64,000 nt of DNA from Lonicera japonica. Taxonomy: Eukaryota > Streptophyta > Magnoliopsida > Dipsacales > Caprifoliaceae. Both the position numbers and the translations under genes were made by a program. Under the pieces are notes generated by a model. The model ran no database searches and was not told where the DNA came from. It was given only the letters and a program-made list of their open reading frames with translations. The DNA is taken from assembly GCA_021464415.1 (NCBI GenBank), contig CM038468.1, positions 35,266,969 to 35,330,968 on the forward strand, read 5' to 3'. Shown piece by piece: positions 22,933 through 33,769 of this stretch (the first letter of the stretch is position 1; each line of letters opens with the position of its first letter).

Positions 22933-23016
22933 GATGACAGAGAAAGGAGAACTATTTTTAGGTTAAAAGATAGAATGAATAGTGACCTCAATAAGGAAAA
23001 AAGGACAAATTCGCGC

Positions 23017-23128
23017 TCTATTTATAGCAAAAAAGTACAGGCCAACCGCACGGCTGGACACCAACCGTACGGTTGGCTCCCAACTGTACGGCTACCCCTG
23101 CGGTTAGGGCCTGCGGTTGGCTCCTCCC
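23017..23128 (-). promoter_or_regulatory. Antisense promoter of the DUF7745-like gene
   Basis: Read on the minus strand: an array with CCAACCGTACGGTTGG (perfect palindrome, 23061-23076), CCAGCCGTGCGGTTGG and GCCGTACAGTTGG, then TTTGCTATAAATAGAGCG (TATA 23017-23026), then the ATG about 85 bp on. It is closely similar in words and order to the LTR promoter. Confidence 0.78.
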
Positions 23129-23642
23129 CTTCGTCAAAATTTTCATTTTTCTAAGCTTTCTTCACAATACATCATGGTGCAGATATTGCCAGACTTTATT
23201 CAGAAAGAACGATCCATCATTGCATGCATATAAATTTGATAATTACTTGCCAACATATGTACTTGACCATTTTTGCAATTAAAATTATAATATTGCCAAC
23301 AATCACACTTAACCATTTTTTTTCATACGTTCACTAACCATATTGTTAACCATTTTTCAATCAACTTTGTAATAATTTTGTCGACATATATCACGTAACC
23401 ATTTTTTCCAACTACATTCACAGTAATTTTGTAACATTCCCACATCATATCACACACAAGCATATTTTTTGTAAAAACATAAGTACTTTATTCATAATTA
23501 AAATCAGTCACACTAATAACTTAAATAAACGAACTTGTTTATAAAGACAAATACATTTAAATTAACCACTAAATTAAAAAAGTTTTTCTCAAAAACCAAA
23601 ATACATCTAAATTAAAGAGTTTTTAAACTAAAACCATCAACA
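23129..23642. other. AT-rich spacer between the two antisense genes
   Basis: No gene seen. Repeated AACCATTTTT and TAACCAT words between 23260 and 23410 look like low-complexity drift. It contains the 3' end of the antisense PMD transcript and sequence upstream of the DUF7745 promoter. Confidence 0.5.
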
Positions 23643-26600
23643 TTAACGCTGCGGGAAAGGGGGAGGATCCATAGTATGAGGCCGCTTCGCCTCCGTTTCA
23701 CCAACGCCCTCTGCTAGACTCTCCGAAACTGTGCAACCAAGACCGTGAAGAGGCAGAGCAAGCCTAGAAGTACGTCCCAACTGCTGAACGGACTGAAAAG
23801 GCGCCACCGATTGAGACTGCGAGCGAGATGGGTGATATGTAGCCGTCGTGTCACCCACCAAGCGCCTATTATATCTCCCCATGTACTCCATCGGGAAGGG
23901 GGCCGCGAACGTCAGCAACCCGTAGGCATTGAAGTAGCTCCTCAGCAGCTCAGCTACCTTTCGAAGTCGGATAAGCCCATTTGTCAAAACCAAGTCATGT
24001 CATCGGTTAATATTTAAAATCGCACATGTACTAAACTTTTTATACTTTTGAAAATACTCATACCTCTGCGTCCGACACGTGCGCCAGGGCTCCCATTTTC
24101 TCATCCTCCATCGGAACGTCCGGAATTCGATACTTCTTTAACCAACCAAAGTCCATATAGGGAATATCCCGCGGGTACTCCGGGATCGAGTAGGAAGTCG
24201 ACCCCCCGCCAGCCCGTGACGGACCTGCCTCATCTCCACCAACTCTGCCCGTCGAGGGGGTATCCCCATTGGTCCTCTCCGACTCTGGCGCCACTGCTTT
24301 CCCCTTTCCCTTGTCGCCGCCCTCACCTGTTGGAGCCTGACCTATGCCTGCTTCCGCCCCTAATCGCGACGCATACTCTCCTATTTCTCTAAAAACGATA
24401 CCGCGTGCAGAGCCTGACGATGGGGTAGATAAGGAATAAGGTCTCAGTCCCACAGACCCAGCACCTAGTGACCCAACAGGTGTATGCAGCAACTGGGGTG
24501 ACGACCCTGACACCGACTTGTGTCCCTCCGGTGTCTGCGCCGACTCTAGCATCTGCCTAATCCCCTTCGATGACAATTGGGGTGTCCTCCTTAATGTAAC
24601 CGGTACGATAGGTGGCCTCGACACCGGACTCCACCCCCCAACTGGGCTCCTCCCTCCCCTCGTTGCCCTACCTCATCCAGGCGAAATCGCAACAGCCGGC
24701 TCCTCCCCCACTCCTCCACCTGGCACAGACGGCGGCGTTCCCCCATTCCCTTCCCCCAACGGCACCTCCTCAAACCCTTTCTCATCATCCTCATCCACCT
24801 GCTGTGGGCCAGCATCCCTCTCACCATACGGATCCTCGTCATCCGAATCCGTAATCCCCTTAGCTCTCTGGTTCGGCGCAGGAACGGGTTGATGTGGGAC
24901 CCACTGCGAAATGTACAACTGTCCCCAAATGAACATCGAATCTCCTTCGATGGCAGCATACCTTGCGTAGATCACTCGTCCACACACACCCTTCATCTCC
25001 CTAATCAGATAGCGGTGAGCAAACGTCCCTTACTCACCCTCCATCAGCAAACCATCAATCGGAATGCCTGTCAAAAACAATGCCCGCTCCTATGAAGACA
25101 ACATACGTGGCCGCCTCATTGCTGCCGGAGGCCATGCCGGAACCCTAAAGCCTAATCCAGGAGTATGCTACCGCACTACACACTCTCCCAAGTAGAACGC
25201 CACGCTGTACTCATGCGAGAATAACCGTCTCAAGCAAGCAGCCGCTAACACATCGGCATACCCCCATTGCTGTATCACAAATGCAGGCCACAGGCTCCAC
25301 TGAACCTGCCACATCGATATATGCCATAAATAACTTTCTTTTTTCTCTAAAACTTATTTTAAATGCATTTACACAAACTGCATACCTGATCTAGCTGTAG
25401 ACCAGAGATGTCGCATGCACTAATATCTGGGGTCAGATATCGGTACACCCCAACTATGTTCCCGTTATAATACCGTCTGAAGAGCGAAAACTCATCTGCG
25501 AATGTTGGGTGCAAGTTGATCCGACCAACGCCCTGATGGGTATGCGCGATAAACCACATCTGTCATAAAAACGTTCTTTATTAAAACACGCATTTTTATC
25601 ATATTATATTTAAAAATAATGATAAATACTAAACTTTTTTACCTCCCAAAGTGTGACCAGCTCACGATGATTGAGCTCCATGTGACGGCATACTAGGTCC
25701 ATCGACTCGTACAACACTGCCAACACGTATCCTCCCCATGCGAATGCGTACAGCTGGTCGAAGAATCTCAGGTGGGGTAGCGCCACAGTCGCAAGTTATC
25801 CCCGCCGCATGTGTAGAAGAAATTGTACAGCACCAATAACAGAAAACACCAAGACAGTTGTTGCACCTCCTGCCGTGTCATCGGCCCATCCCCAAACCTC
25901 TCACTCTCTGCCTCGATGTGATGCACCATCGCCGTGTGGGATATCCCATCCGCCACTATCCGACTAGTCCTCCACCCCAATGCCGCTCCCATACCATCTA
26001 GGGTAATCTGCACCCGCGAGTTGGGTGCCAAAGCCTCTCCACCGAATGGCAATCCCATCAAAGAAAACACTTCCTCTAGGCTCAGTGTCATCTCTCCCCA
26101 ACCCCAGTGGAATTTGTGTGTCGTGTCCCACCATCTCTCCTCCAACATTGTCGACAAGCTCACCAATCTCTGGAACTCCCCGCCTGGCAATATCTCTATA
26201 AACCGCCCAAAGGGGATCGCGCTCAGATATGCCCTCACCAACGGGGGTAGCTGATCTCGGAGCTCGGTCGCAGCACGTGTGATACCACGACAACGACCAA
26301 TCCTCTGTTACATCATGTATTTTAATAAGTTTTATGGCTCACTCTTTAATGGTTTTAAATTAATACTGTGTAATAAATATTTTGAAAAATACACTATGGT
26401 AAGTATATCTACAATGGCAAATAATTATTAAATTTATCACACTTCATGCATATCATGGCATTGCATTTTTTTCAAAGATATCACTTAGTGTAAATACTGA
26501 AAATTATAGCATACCCGAGTCCGGCGACGAATCTCGTGTGCCGCGAGCTCCATCAGCAGCCACTCTCGCCCCTCTACCGGTGAGATCAACAGAACGTCCC

Positions 26601-26841
26601 AGTACATCGCTCGCTGTAGTGACCCGTCTACCCCCAGTAGCCCCTCCCATGCCATACCGTCACAATCATCATGATGTGGCGCACAGATCAGACGCCCATC
26701 CATCATAGCAGTAATAGCCTCCACCTCGTCCCCCGGGAGAAGCTCCGGCACCTCCTCGCCCTCCGGTGGGCCCCCATCATCATGTACACGAAAATCGATA
26801 AAAGCCTCGCAAATGCCATCACTCACGCTAGTAAAGAACAC
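23643..26841 (-). pseudogene. Antisense, intron-containing PMD gene in element C
   Basis: Exons inferred from GT-AG signals on the minus strand: 26841-26515, 26304-25643, 25559-25386, 25305 to ~24060, and ~23993-23643. Exon 1 contains GREWLLMELAAHEIRRRTR; exon 2 the PMD core RAYLSAIPFGRFIEI, HKFHWGWGEMTLSLEEV and MGLPFGGEAL; exon 3 WFIAHTHQGVGRINL and FRRYYNGNIVGVYRYL; exon 4 VQWSLWPAFVIQQWGYADVL then an acidic DSDDEDPYGERDAG tail and a Gly/Ser/Pro-rich linker. Damage: a frame shift near 25775, stops in exon 4 (several TAG), and no clear start ATG. It is a PMD protein of unknown role, different in sequence from the MULE one. Antisense introns would not be spliced from the genomic RNA, so they can persist through retrotransposition. 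Confidence 0.82.
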
Positions 26842-26925
26842 TTGCTAAAAATTTTGAAAAGCAAAAATTTGTATGCTAGAGAGAGAAACTTCAAGAGAAA
26901 GTGAAGAGAATGAGCAAAACATGCC

Positions 26926-26990
26926 TCTATTTATAGGAAACAGGAGCCAGCTGTACGGCAGGGGGTAGTACCCTGCGGTTACCCCTCATT
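26926..26990 (-). promoter_or_regulatory. Antisense promoter of the PMD gene in element C
   Basis: On the minus strand GGGTAACCGCAGGGT and CTGCCGTACAGCTGG precede TTTCCTATAAATAGAGGC (TATA 26926-26935), ~85 bp upstream of the first coding frame. The TATA context TTTCCTATAAATAG equals that in the 3' LTR of the same element. The palindrome array is shorter than at the other two promoters. Confidence 0.7.
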
Positions 26991-27829
26991 TTTAACTAGA
27001 TTTTTTTTTTAAAAAGAGGGAAATGACACACCATGAATCAACTTCTCCTGATACAAAAGGACCAAGATTCATACAGACGCACGAGAGAGCTGATCAAAAC
27101 CCAAAACTTGGCACTCTAAAGTCTGTGGAGCAATTGAAATTCAAAATGATGGATCTATTTTCTGAAAGGCTCGAATCTGATGGATAAACATAGGAGATGT
27201 AAAAGAAGAATCGGGTACCAGAAAAAATTGAAACAGTAAAAAAGGGGAAAATCCCGTTGGTCCAAGTGAGGAAAATGTGAGAAAAACATAAATGAATGAA
27301 AAATCGACAGGTAGAGCGACACTAAGAGTGACAGCTATGCCAAAAAGGCAGAGGGCTACATCTTAGGTGAGTAAGGCTCCTATTCTGGAAAAAGCAAAGA
27401 AAGAAAAAAGGAAGAAAAATCCGAAAGCCCAAGATAAAAGGCCGGATAAACAAAAGAGGGAGCAATAAGGGTATCGAAAAACAGAAAACGATACAGGACC
27501 AGCATCTTCCCTGTGAAAAGGTCAGAGGATAGCTTGAGGATGATTGATAATTTTAAACAAAATTCTATCCCCATGACCGAAGAGAGAAAAACTGAGGGTA
27601 GAGAGATGTCAGATCCCGAAAATTCATGCACAGCGGTCCGAAAGCTTCATGGAAAAGTTGATTCAAAAAGTCTGATTCCTAGTAACACCTAAAGGTCAAA
27701 ACTGAGGGTGAGAAAAAATGGAAAAAAAAAGCACTTCAGCCTGCAAGCAATTCTTTCTAGCATATCAATTTTGAAAAATTAATAAAGCAGTATTCAGTAT
27801 CAGTAGAATCTTCCGAATTCCTTAGAGAT
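26991..27829. other. Unassigned 3' region of element C
   Basis: Purine-rich on the plus strand (many GAAAAA and GAGAAA runs). No conserved frame was recognised. It lies between the antisense promoter and the tandem array and is typical of the variable 3' region of Tat elements. Confidence 0.5.
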
Positions 27830-28560
27830 AGGAATTCTTCGCATTTTCTACGATGGAAATTTCTCCGAAACCATTTTTCCCACGAAGGAAAATAACGACT
27901 CCACGTGTTCCCCACGAAGGAAATTTTTCAAATTCCTCAGAGGTAGGAATTTTTCGCATTCCCCATGATGGAAATTTCTACGAAATCACTTTTCCCATGA
28001 AGGAAAATAACGACTCCACGTGTTCCCCACGAAAGGAATTTTCTGAATTCCTCAAGAGATAGGGATTCTTCGAATTCCCCACGATGAGAATTTTCTCCGA
28101 TCCCCTTTCTCTATGAAGGGAAATAACAACCCCACGTGTTCCCCACGAAGGAAATTTTCTGAATTCCTCAAGAGATAGGAATTCTTCGCATTCCCCACGA
28201 TGAGAATTTTCTCTGGTCTCCTTTCCCCATGAAGGGAAATAACAACTCCACGTGTTCCCCACGAAGGGAATTTTCCCAATTCCTTAAGAGATAAGAATTA
28301 TTTGCATTCCCCATCATGCGAATTTTCTCCGATCCCCTTTTCCCACGAAGGGAAATAACCTTTACCGTGTGTTTCCCACGAAGGAATTTTTTGAATTCCT
28401 CAAGCGATAGGAATTCTTCGCATTCCCCACGATGGGAATTTTCTCTGATCCCCTTTTCCCACGAAGGGAAATAACCTTTACCGCACATTCTCCAAGAAAG
28501 GAATTTTTTGAATTCCTCAAAGATAGGAATTATTTATACTCCTCACGATGGGAATCTGGT
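27830..28560. repeat. Tandem array, about six units of ~116 bp, in the 3' region of element C
   Basis: The word CCACG (in CCACGTGTTCCCCACGAA and its variants) recurs near 27901, 28016, 28132, 28248 and 28364, then as ACCGCACATTCTCC near 28480. Periods are 115-116 bp. Each unit has two similar halves (CCCACGAAGGAAATTTTC and CCCACGATGGAAATTT), so the ancestral unit may be ~58 bp. Units differ by substitutions, so the array is not brand new. Confidence 0.92.
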
Positions 28561-28991
28561 TCACATTTCCCGAAGATGGAAATTTCTTCTTCTAGCACCA
28601 CTCCCCACGAAGGGATATGTCAAAACAAAAATCATCTTTTTACTTCTCCCCAGAAGATGGGAAACCTTTGAAGACACCTTTCTGTAATGATCATCTGGAC
28701 TCGGTGAAATGTTTAAACTCCCTACACGAATGACTGAAAATCCAGTATGCCGAGGGTGGGAATGCACCACTGAGGGTAGGCAAAAGAAGAGATTGATGTA
28801 TCGTGTCGCTTAGTCGAAAGGAAAGGGGCAGTCGTGGATTGCATTGCCCAAAACACAAGCTAAATTCATGTGCCAGAAGGGTATATTTTGGTTCAAATGT
28901 CAACGCATTGAGATTTACCCGAGAGTCGTGAATCGTAGTCTTCTTATCGTCCCAGAATTCTTACGGGCAAGAATCCCGGGACGAGAGGGTC
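28561..28991 (+). other. 3' end of the internal region with a weak polypurine tract
   Basis: No gene seen. The bases before the 3' LTR, GGGACGAGAGGG followed by TC, are purine-rich and are the best candidate for the plus-strand priming tract, though interrupted by a C. Confidence 0.5.
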
Positions 28992-30285
28992 TGTGAACAC
29001 CCCAATCCACGACTCTCATATGAATACTGGTTTTTTTATAAAACGAGCATCTTGCATCTAGTCCTGGGTCATCATGCATATGGAAGACTGATAGGAAAGC
29101 CTCCAATTTCGGACTCGTGGGAGTCTGATATGACCATTGTTGCCTCTTCACTTACTAGGACGGGGATCGACCTGCCTGGTTAGGTCGCGGGGTGCGGGGC
29201 AGCGCTCGGTTAGAAAATTCGAGTTTTTTTGTGTGTTTCTGGGCATTTTTGTGAGCCAACAGCAGCCCCTAACCATACGGTTGGCACCCAGCTATAGCCC
29301 CCAACCGCACGGCTACCTACCACCCGTACGGCTGGACCGCACGCCCCAACCGCAGGTCCCAGCCGCACCCTTGTGGCTGGCCTCTTTTGGAGCATTTTTT
29401 GCTGAAATTTTCCTATAAATAGGACCTTTGGGCTCTCATTTGGGATCATCAACACTCACTAATGTTTTTAGTAAGGTGAAATTCTATCAAAATAATTAAA
29501 GAGTCTTTTCTTTTAGTGAATTTCTAGGGAAAGAGAAAGTTAGTGAGAGAAGGCTTTAGAGAGAGAATTCTAGAGAGAGAAAGTCCTAGAGAGAGAAGGA
29601 AGCAAGCAAGGCAATCAAGGCAAGGTTCTCATTTCTTCTTCAAGCGCATTAGGTACGTCTTTCTACAACCTTTTTGAATTTTAATACTGCATTTAAATAT
29701 CAGTTTTAATTCAAAAAATTAGAGAACTTGCAAAGAAGTTCACTATTTTCTGAATTAGTCCTTTCTAAGTTTTACAAGAAATCTAAAATCCGTTTTGACA
29801 CGTTTTCAAAAATAAAACAAAAACACAAAAACAGTTTCCAAACAAATGGAACTACGAGACTCTGATTTCATTCTACGAATGAATACGTAGGCGCTCGCAA
29901 AGCTGGAGTCTAATTTTAAAATACTGTTTTAAACTAAATTTATCCAAAAGGACTATTCTGAAAGTAATTTAAACTACTTGCAAGATATCTAAAATAGGAA
30001 TTAAATACATAATCCATTAAGAGACCGAAAGGGCGAATTGGGTGCCTAACACCTTCCAAATTCGTAACGTAGTTCCCGAACCCTAGCAAAAATAATTTTC
30101 AACCAATCTCTGGTATCGAACGTATGAAAGATAATTTGTTTTCAAATTGTCCTTGGTACGATCTTTTATTTGTTTTCTCATAAAAAGAACTGGCAACTCT
30201 ACAAAACACGTTTTCCTTCAAAATAAAGAAAACCGAGAGAACGAGGATTTCCCTCTCTCGGGGATCAGAGGTCCGGATTCTCACA
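28992..30285 (+). repeat. 3' LTR of element C
   Basis: 1294 bp, TGTGAACACC...TTCTCACA, matching 14306-15606 with numerous substitutions and small indels. It has the GTACGG array (~29270-29395) and TTTTCCTATAAATAGG (TATA from 29414). CGCAT follows at 30286-30290. Confidence 0.95.
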
Positions 30286-30588
30286 CGCATGAATACTTAA
30301 GAATATGATATTAAATATATGACTCCAAAACCCTAGTCAATTAATTCATTGATTTTATTATCTTTCTTAATATTATTTAATTTTGTTCCATTCCTTTAGT
30401 TTACTTGGTTTGATTTATTTGATTTTATTTGTTTGATTCTTATAAAGTTTCTTAGCTAGGTTAAGAGTTTAATGAAAGATTAGTAAAATAATTATAAAAT
30501 ATACTGTTTGAGTCTTTGGGGATCGACCTCGCTTACATGCTACACTATAAACCGATTCGTGCACTTGCGAGTATTAAAATTTATCACA
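30286..30588 (+). repeat. LTR-like repeat B, right part
   Basis: It continues B after the insertion of C. Its end, GATCGACCTCGCTTACATG...GTGCACTTGCGAGTA...TCACA, matches the inverted relative (36862-37140) and looks like a plant Ty3/gypsy LTR end. It runs straight into protease coding of element A. Confidence 0.65.
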
Positions 30589-31263
30589 ATATGTATGAGG
30601 CTATGGAAATCACCTTTATTGATAAGGATATGGATGGAGTGGAGTATCCCTATGATGATCTGTTGGTGGTTACGGCAATGGTGGGCAATCTCAATGTCCA
30701 CCAAATCCTCATTGACAAAGGAGCCACCTCTAACCTTATGTATTATAGTGCTCTGAATGCTATGGGCCTCACTATCGAGCATCTGACCCCATCACCAGGC
30801 ACACTGGTTAGTTTCTTTAGAGAAAAGACCAGGTCCCTGAGGACTATCAAACTCTTAGTCACCCTGGGACAGCCCCAAAATAGGTTGCCACCATGGCAGA
30901 GTTCTTGTTCCTTGATAAAGCCCCCCACTACAATGTTATTTTAATGAGGGCACCCTCAATGAAATCAAAGCAGTTGTCTCTATCTGTAGCTTAACCATAA
31001 GGTTCCCAACCCTTCATGGCATTGGGGAGGTCATAGGAAATCATCCAAATACTATCACTTTAGAGCTCTGAAAGAGGCCAGGTGTACTGATATTGCCACA
31101 TTAGAGCTCGAGACTATGGCTATCCAAGAGCCCACTACCTCACGAGAACCTGCCAGCTCTGAAAAGCTAGAAATTGAACTTTAGCTCCTCGCGATGAAAA
31201 GAATGAGCTCAGAGGAAAGCCAATTGAGGATCTGGAAGACTTGCTCTTAGACCCCTCGCAACC
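30589..31263 (+). pseudogene. Protease region of element A
   Basis: MYEAMEITFIDKDMDGVEYPYDDLLVV is the segment before the aspartic protease in plant Ty3/gypsy pol. It is followed by VHQILIDKGATSNLMYYSAL, where the active-site D(T/S)G is altered to DKG. The frame breaks near 30940 and the remainder is a degenerate translation. It is a direct continuation of gag A, separated only by the B/C insertion. Confidence 0.75.
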
Positions 31264-33769
31264 TGTAGAGACCCAAATTTGTGACCCCCACAAGGACCCT
31301 TATATTATTACTAAGTTATTCTCCATTTTTAAGCTTAAATTTTGATTTTGGTAGTTTGGCCTTTTTTAGGCTTATTTTGCCTTTTCCTTTTCCTTGTTTT
31401 TGCATACTTTTTATCCCACATTGGTTGGGAGCCTAAAGTGAGGCCTTAGATTTCCTTATAAATAAGGGCCTAAGGCTTGTGTTTTAGGAGAAGGCCAAAT
31501 AAGAAGGATCATGTAAGAGCTTTTTTAGCTATTGAACTCATAATTCTCATTAGTATAAGATTCTCCTATTCTTTTATTAGAGATGTCGATAATTATGCTC
31601 TAATTAATTTTTTTAGGTTCTTAAAAAATAAGAATCTTTTCAGTATAAAGTTTATACCTGTAGTGTCAGTCTTTGCCAGCGCCGGAGGTCTGTCCGCTTC
31701 TTTCGTATTATTGTCGGGAAGGTAATTATCTGCCCCATTCTCTTAATTAAATTTATTATATGCATACTTGTCTTATTTTAATTAAGTTTATTATATATAC
31801 TTGTTTAATTTTAGTTTATGATATGCATGCTTGTCTTATTTTAATTAAGCTTATTATATGTGTACTTGTTTTAAGTTTATTATATATGTCTTTATTTTAT
31901 TATAGTTTATTATCCATAGACTTGTTTAATTAAGTTTAATACGTACTTGTTTATTTTCCCAGACGTATTATAAGTGAGTAAAGAGTTGGCTTGCTTGGGC
32001 CAACATAAAACGAAAGCATTTACCTCCATTATCATCTGACCCATTCTTTTAAATAAGTTTATTATATGCATACTTATTTATTGTTTTAATTAAATTTATT
32101 ACTTGCTTAACTTTAATTAAAGGTATATTTTCTATATTAGAAACTCCCATATAATTCACATCGAGTCTGGAACTCACCCACACACTAGAGCACCCTACTA
32201 GATGGATTTGTCGCACGACAAACCCATCTCTCACACGACAAACCTTAGTCATGTCACTCGACAATCCCCCCAAACACGAACCAACCACTTTATGACACAT
32301 CAGTCTGTCAGAACCATCACTTCAGCCATTTGTCGCGTGACAATCGTCCCACTGTTGCAGTATGTCGCGCAACAATCTTTCCCGAGTACTATAAATAGGC
32401 CAACACCCCCATAGGTTCTAGGCATCCATTCCCCACCACAAAGAACATGGTTCTGACACCAAAGATCCTTATTTCTCTCTCACATTTATAATCTTTAAGC
32501 CTTCTTCAAAAGCACCTTTGATAACATTTATTTTTGTAAGAGTCTTGAATCTAATCTTAGCATCCGGAGTGCCACCTTCTAGAATCAGACTGCTGGAAAT
32601 ATTTCAAAGAGGAAAGCTGATATCCGTCGGAGGTCTTTTCTGCCGTATTATATTTTCTCTCTTTCATTCTTATATATATCATCGGGAAGGTAACTAAAGT
32701 CTCTTATAGTAATCAAATAATATATATATGTATACTAGTTTTTATTGTACTTTATTTAGTAATTATAGATTTGTTTAATTCTTAATTAAGTTTATATACA
32801 TACTTGCTTAATTTCTCGAAAGTATTAGGGAGTTGGCTTGCTTAGGCCAACATAGACCGAAAGCATTTACGTCTACCCTCCTTGTTTTAATTTTAATTCT
32901 AATTAAAGTTTATTATTTGTAGACTCTTTTTATTCGTTGTTCTGTCCACTTTCTAGCTGGATAAACTTATTGAAATTCTATCATTTCCAAATAAAACAAC
33001 TTGATAAATCCTGATAAAATCATTTGTAAAACCAGAAGAAGTAAGACTATTTATTATTCGGACAAAACCAAGTTTTCAAAACCTAAATTGATAAAGCTTA
33101 TTTAGGAATTTACTTAGATATATTATGTCTTCCATATAGACTGTAATGTATCTGATATACACTCTCCTCAAGAGTTTAATTCAATATCAAATCAATTTCG
33201 ATAAGATCCGATATTTTCTAAATTAACTAAACGAGATAATTTATATTGTTATATGAGAAAATAATACAAAATCACTGTCTTTTCAAAAATAGATAAGATC
33301 AACTTTTGTCACTAGTAATCATATTTCGACAAAACCAAAACATCGAATCACGAAATACAAGGTTTTCATGCCTTTCCCTTTTTTTTTTTCCCAAAATCAG
33401 GTTTCCATGAGTTATTTCCATAAAACAGTAGAATATTAGTAAAAGCATCTAAATTTTCCAACATAGAATAAACATATAAGACCATTAGAGACTGAAAGGG
33501 CAGAACGGGTGCTTAACACCTTCCCAATTCGTAACATAGTTTCCAAACCCTATAGAATCCTGGTTTCGTAGACTAACGTGTACAAAAAGGCTTATCTGTA
33601 GCATTCTCTCTTACATAATTATTTTGTTCATTTTTTCGTAAAACGTACTAGCGACTCTGAACGAACCTTTTTTTGTCTAGAAATAGGATAGAAGGACACC
33701 CAATAGAACAATAGAATCCTTTCTGATGTTTTCGACTCCCAAACTAGAGGTTGAGACCCGGGGGTCACA
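31264..33769 (+). repeat. Solo-LTR-like block inside element A, with two internal modules
   Basis: It starts TGTAGAGACCC and ends GGGGGTCACA, between A's protease and integrase. It contains TATA boxes at ~31458 and 32390 and the Tat-type LTR module GAGACTGAAAGGGC...CTTAACACCTTCCC at ~33488. Two shared words occur twice: TCGGGAAGGTAA at 31714 and 32682, and GAGTTGGCTTGCTT with CGAAAGCATTTAC at 31984 and 32830, so part of it is duplicated. No 5-bp target duplication is present (CAACC left, TTTAC right), and A's RT is absent here. Confidence 0.6.
32208..32399 (+). promoter_or_regulatory. Palindrome array and TATA box of the solo-LTR block
   Basis: TTGTCGCACGACAAA (32208-32222), TCACACGACAAA, GTCACTCGACAAT, TTGTCGCGTGACAAT (~32330) and TATGTCGCGCAACAAT (~32361) precede CTATAAATAGG (32389-32399). 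The architecture is that of element C's promoters, but the palindrome is different. Confidence 0.65.

Larger units (their letters stand above)
14306..30285 (+). mobile_element. Tat/Ogre-type Ty3/gypsy LTR retrotransposon C, full length, 15,980 bp
   Basis: Two LTRs (14306-15606 and 28992-30285) start TGTGAACACC and end TTCTCACA. They are flanked by the perfect 5-bp duplication CGCAT (14301-14305, 30286-30290). Order: PBS, leader, gag, deleted RT, RNase H, second RNase H, integrase, then about 7.6 kb holding two antisense genes (DUF7745-like, PMD) and a tandem array. The second RNase H, large size and antisense extra genes are traits of the Tat lineage. The LTRs differ at many sites, so the insertion is not recent. 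Stops in every gene and the missing RT core make it non-autonomous. Confidence 0.93.

Noticed and set aside
24138..24892. Plus-strand frames opposite the antisense PMD gene
   Set aside because: Pro/Ser-rich shadows of the GC-rich PMD exon 4; no domain.
27830..28560. CRISPR-like array
   Set aside because: Units are contiguous 116-bp tandem repeats without unique spacers, inside a plant retrotransposon.
27853..28671. Overlapping frames in the 116-bp array (EFSEFLKR- or NSENSLRGEH-type repeats)
   Set aside because: They are translations of a tandem DNA repeat with no start context or conservation.
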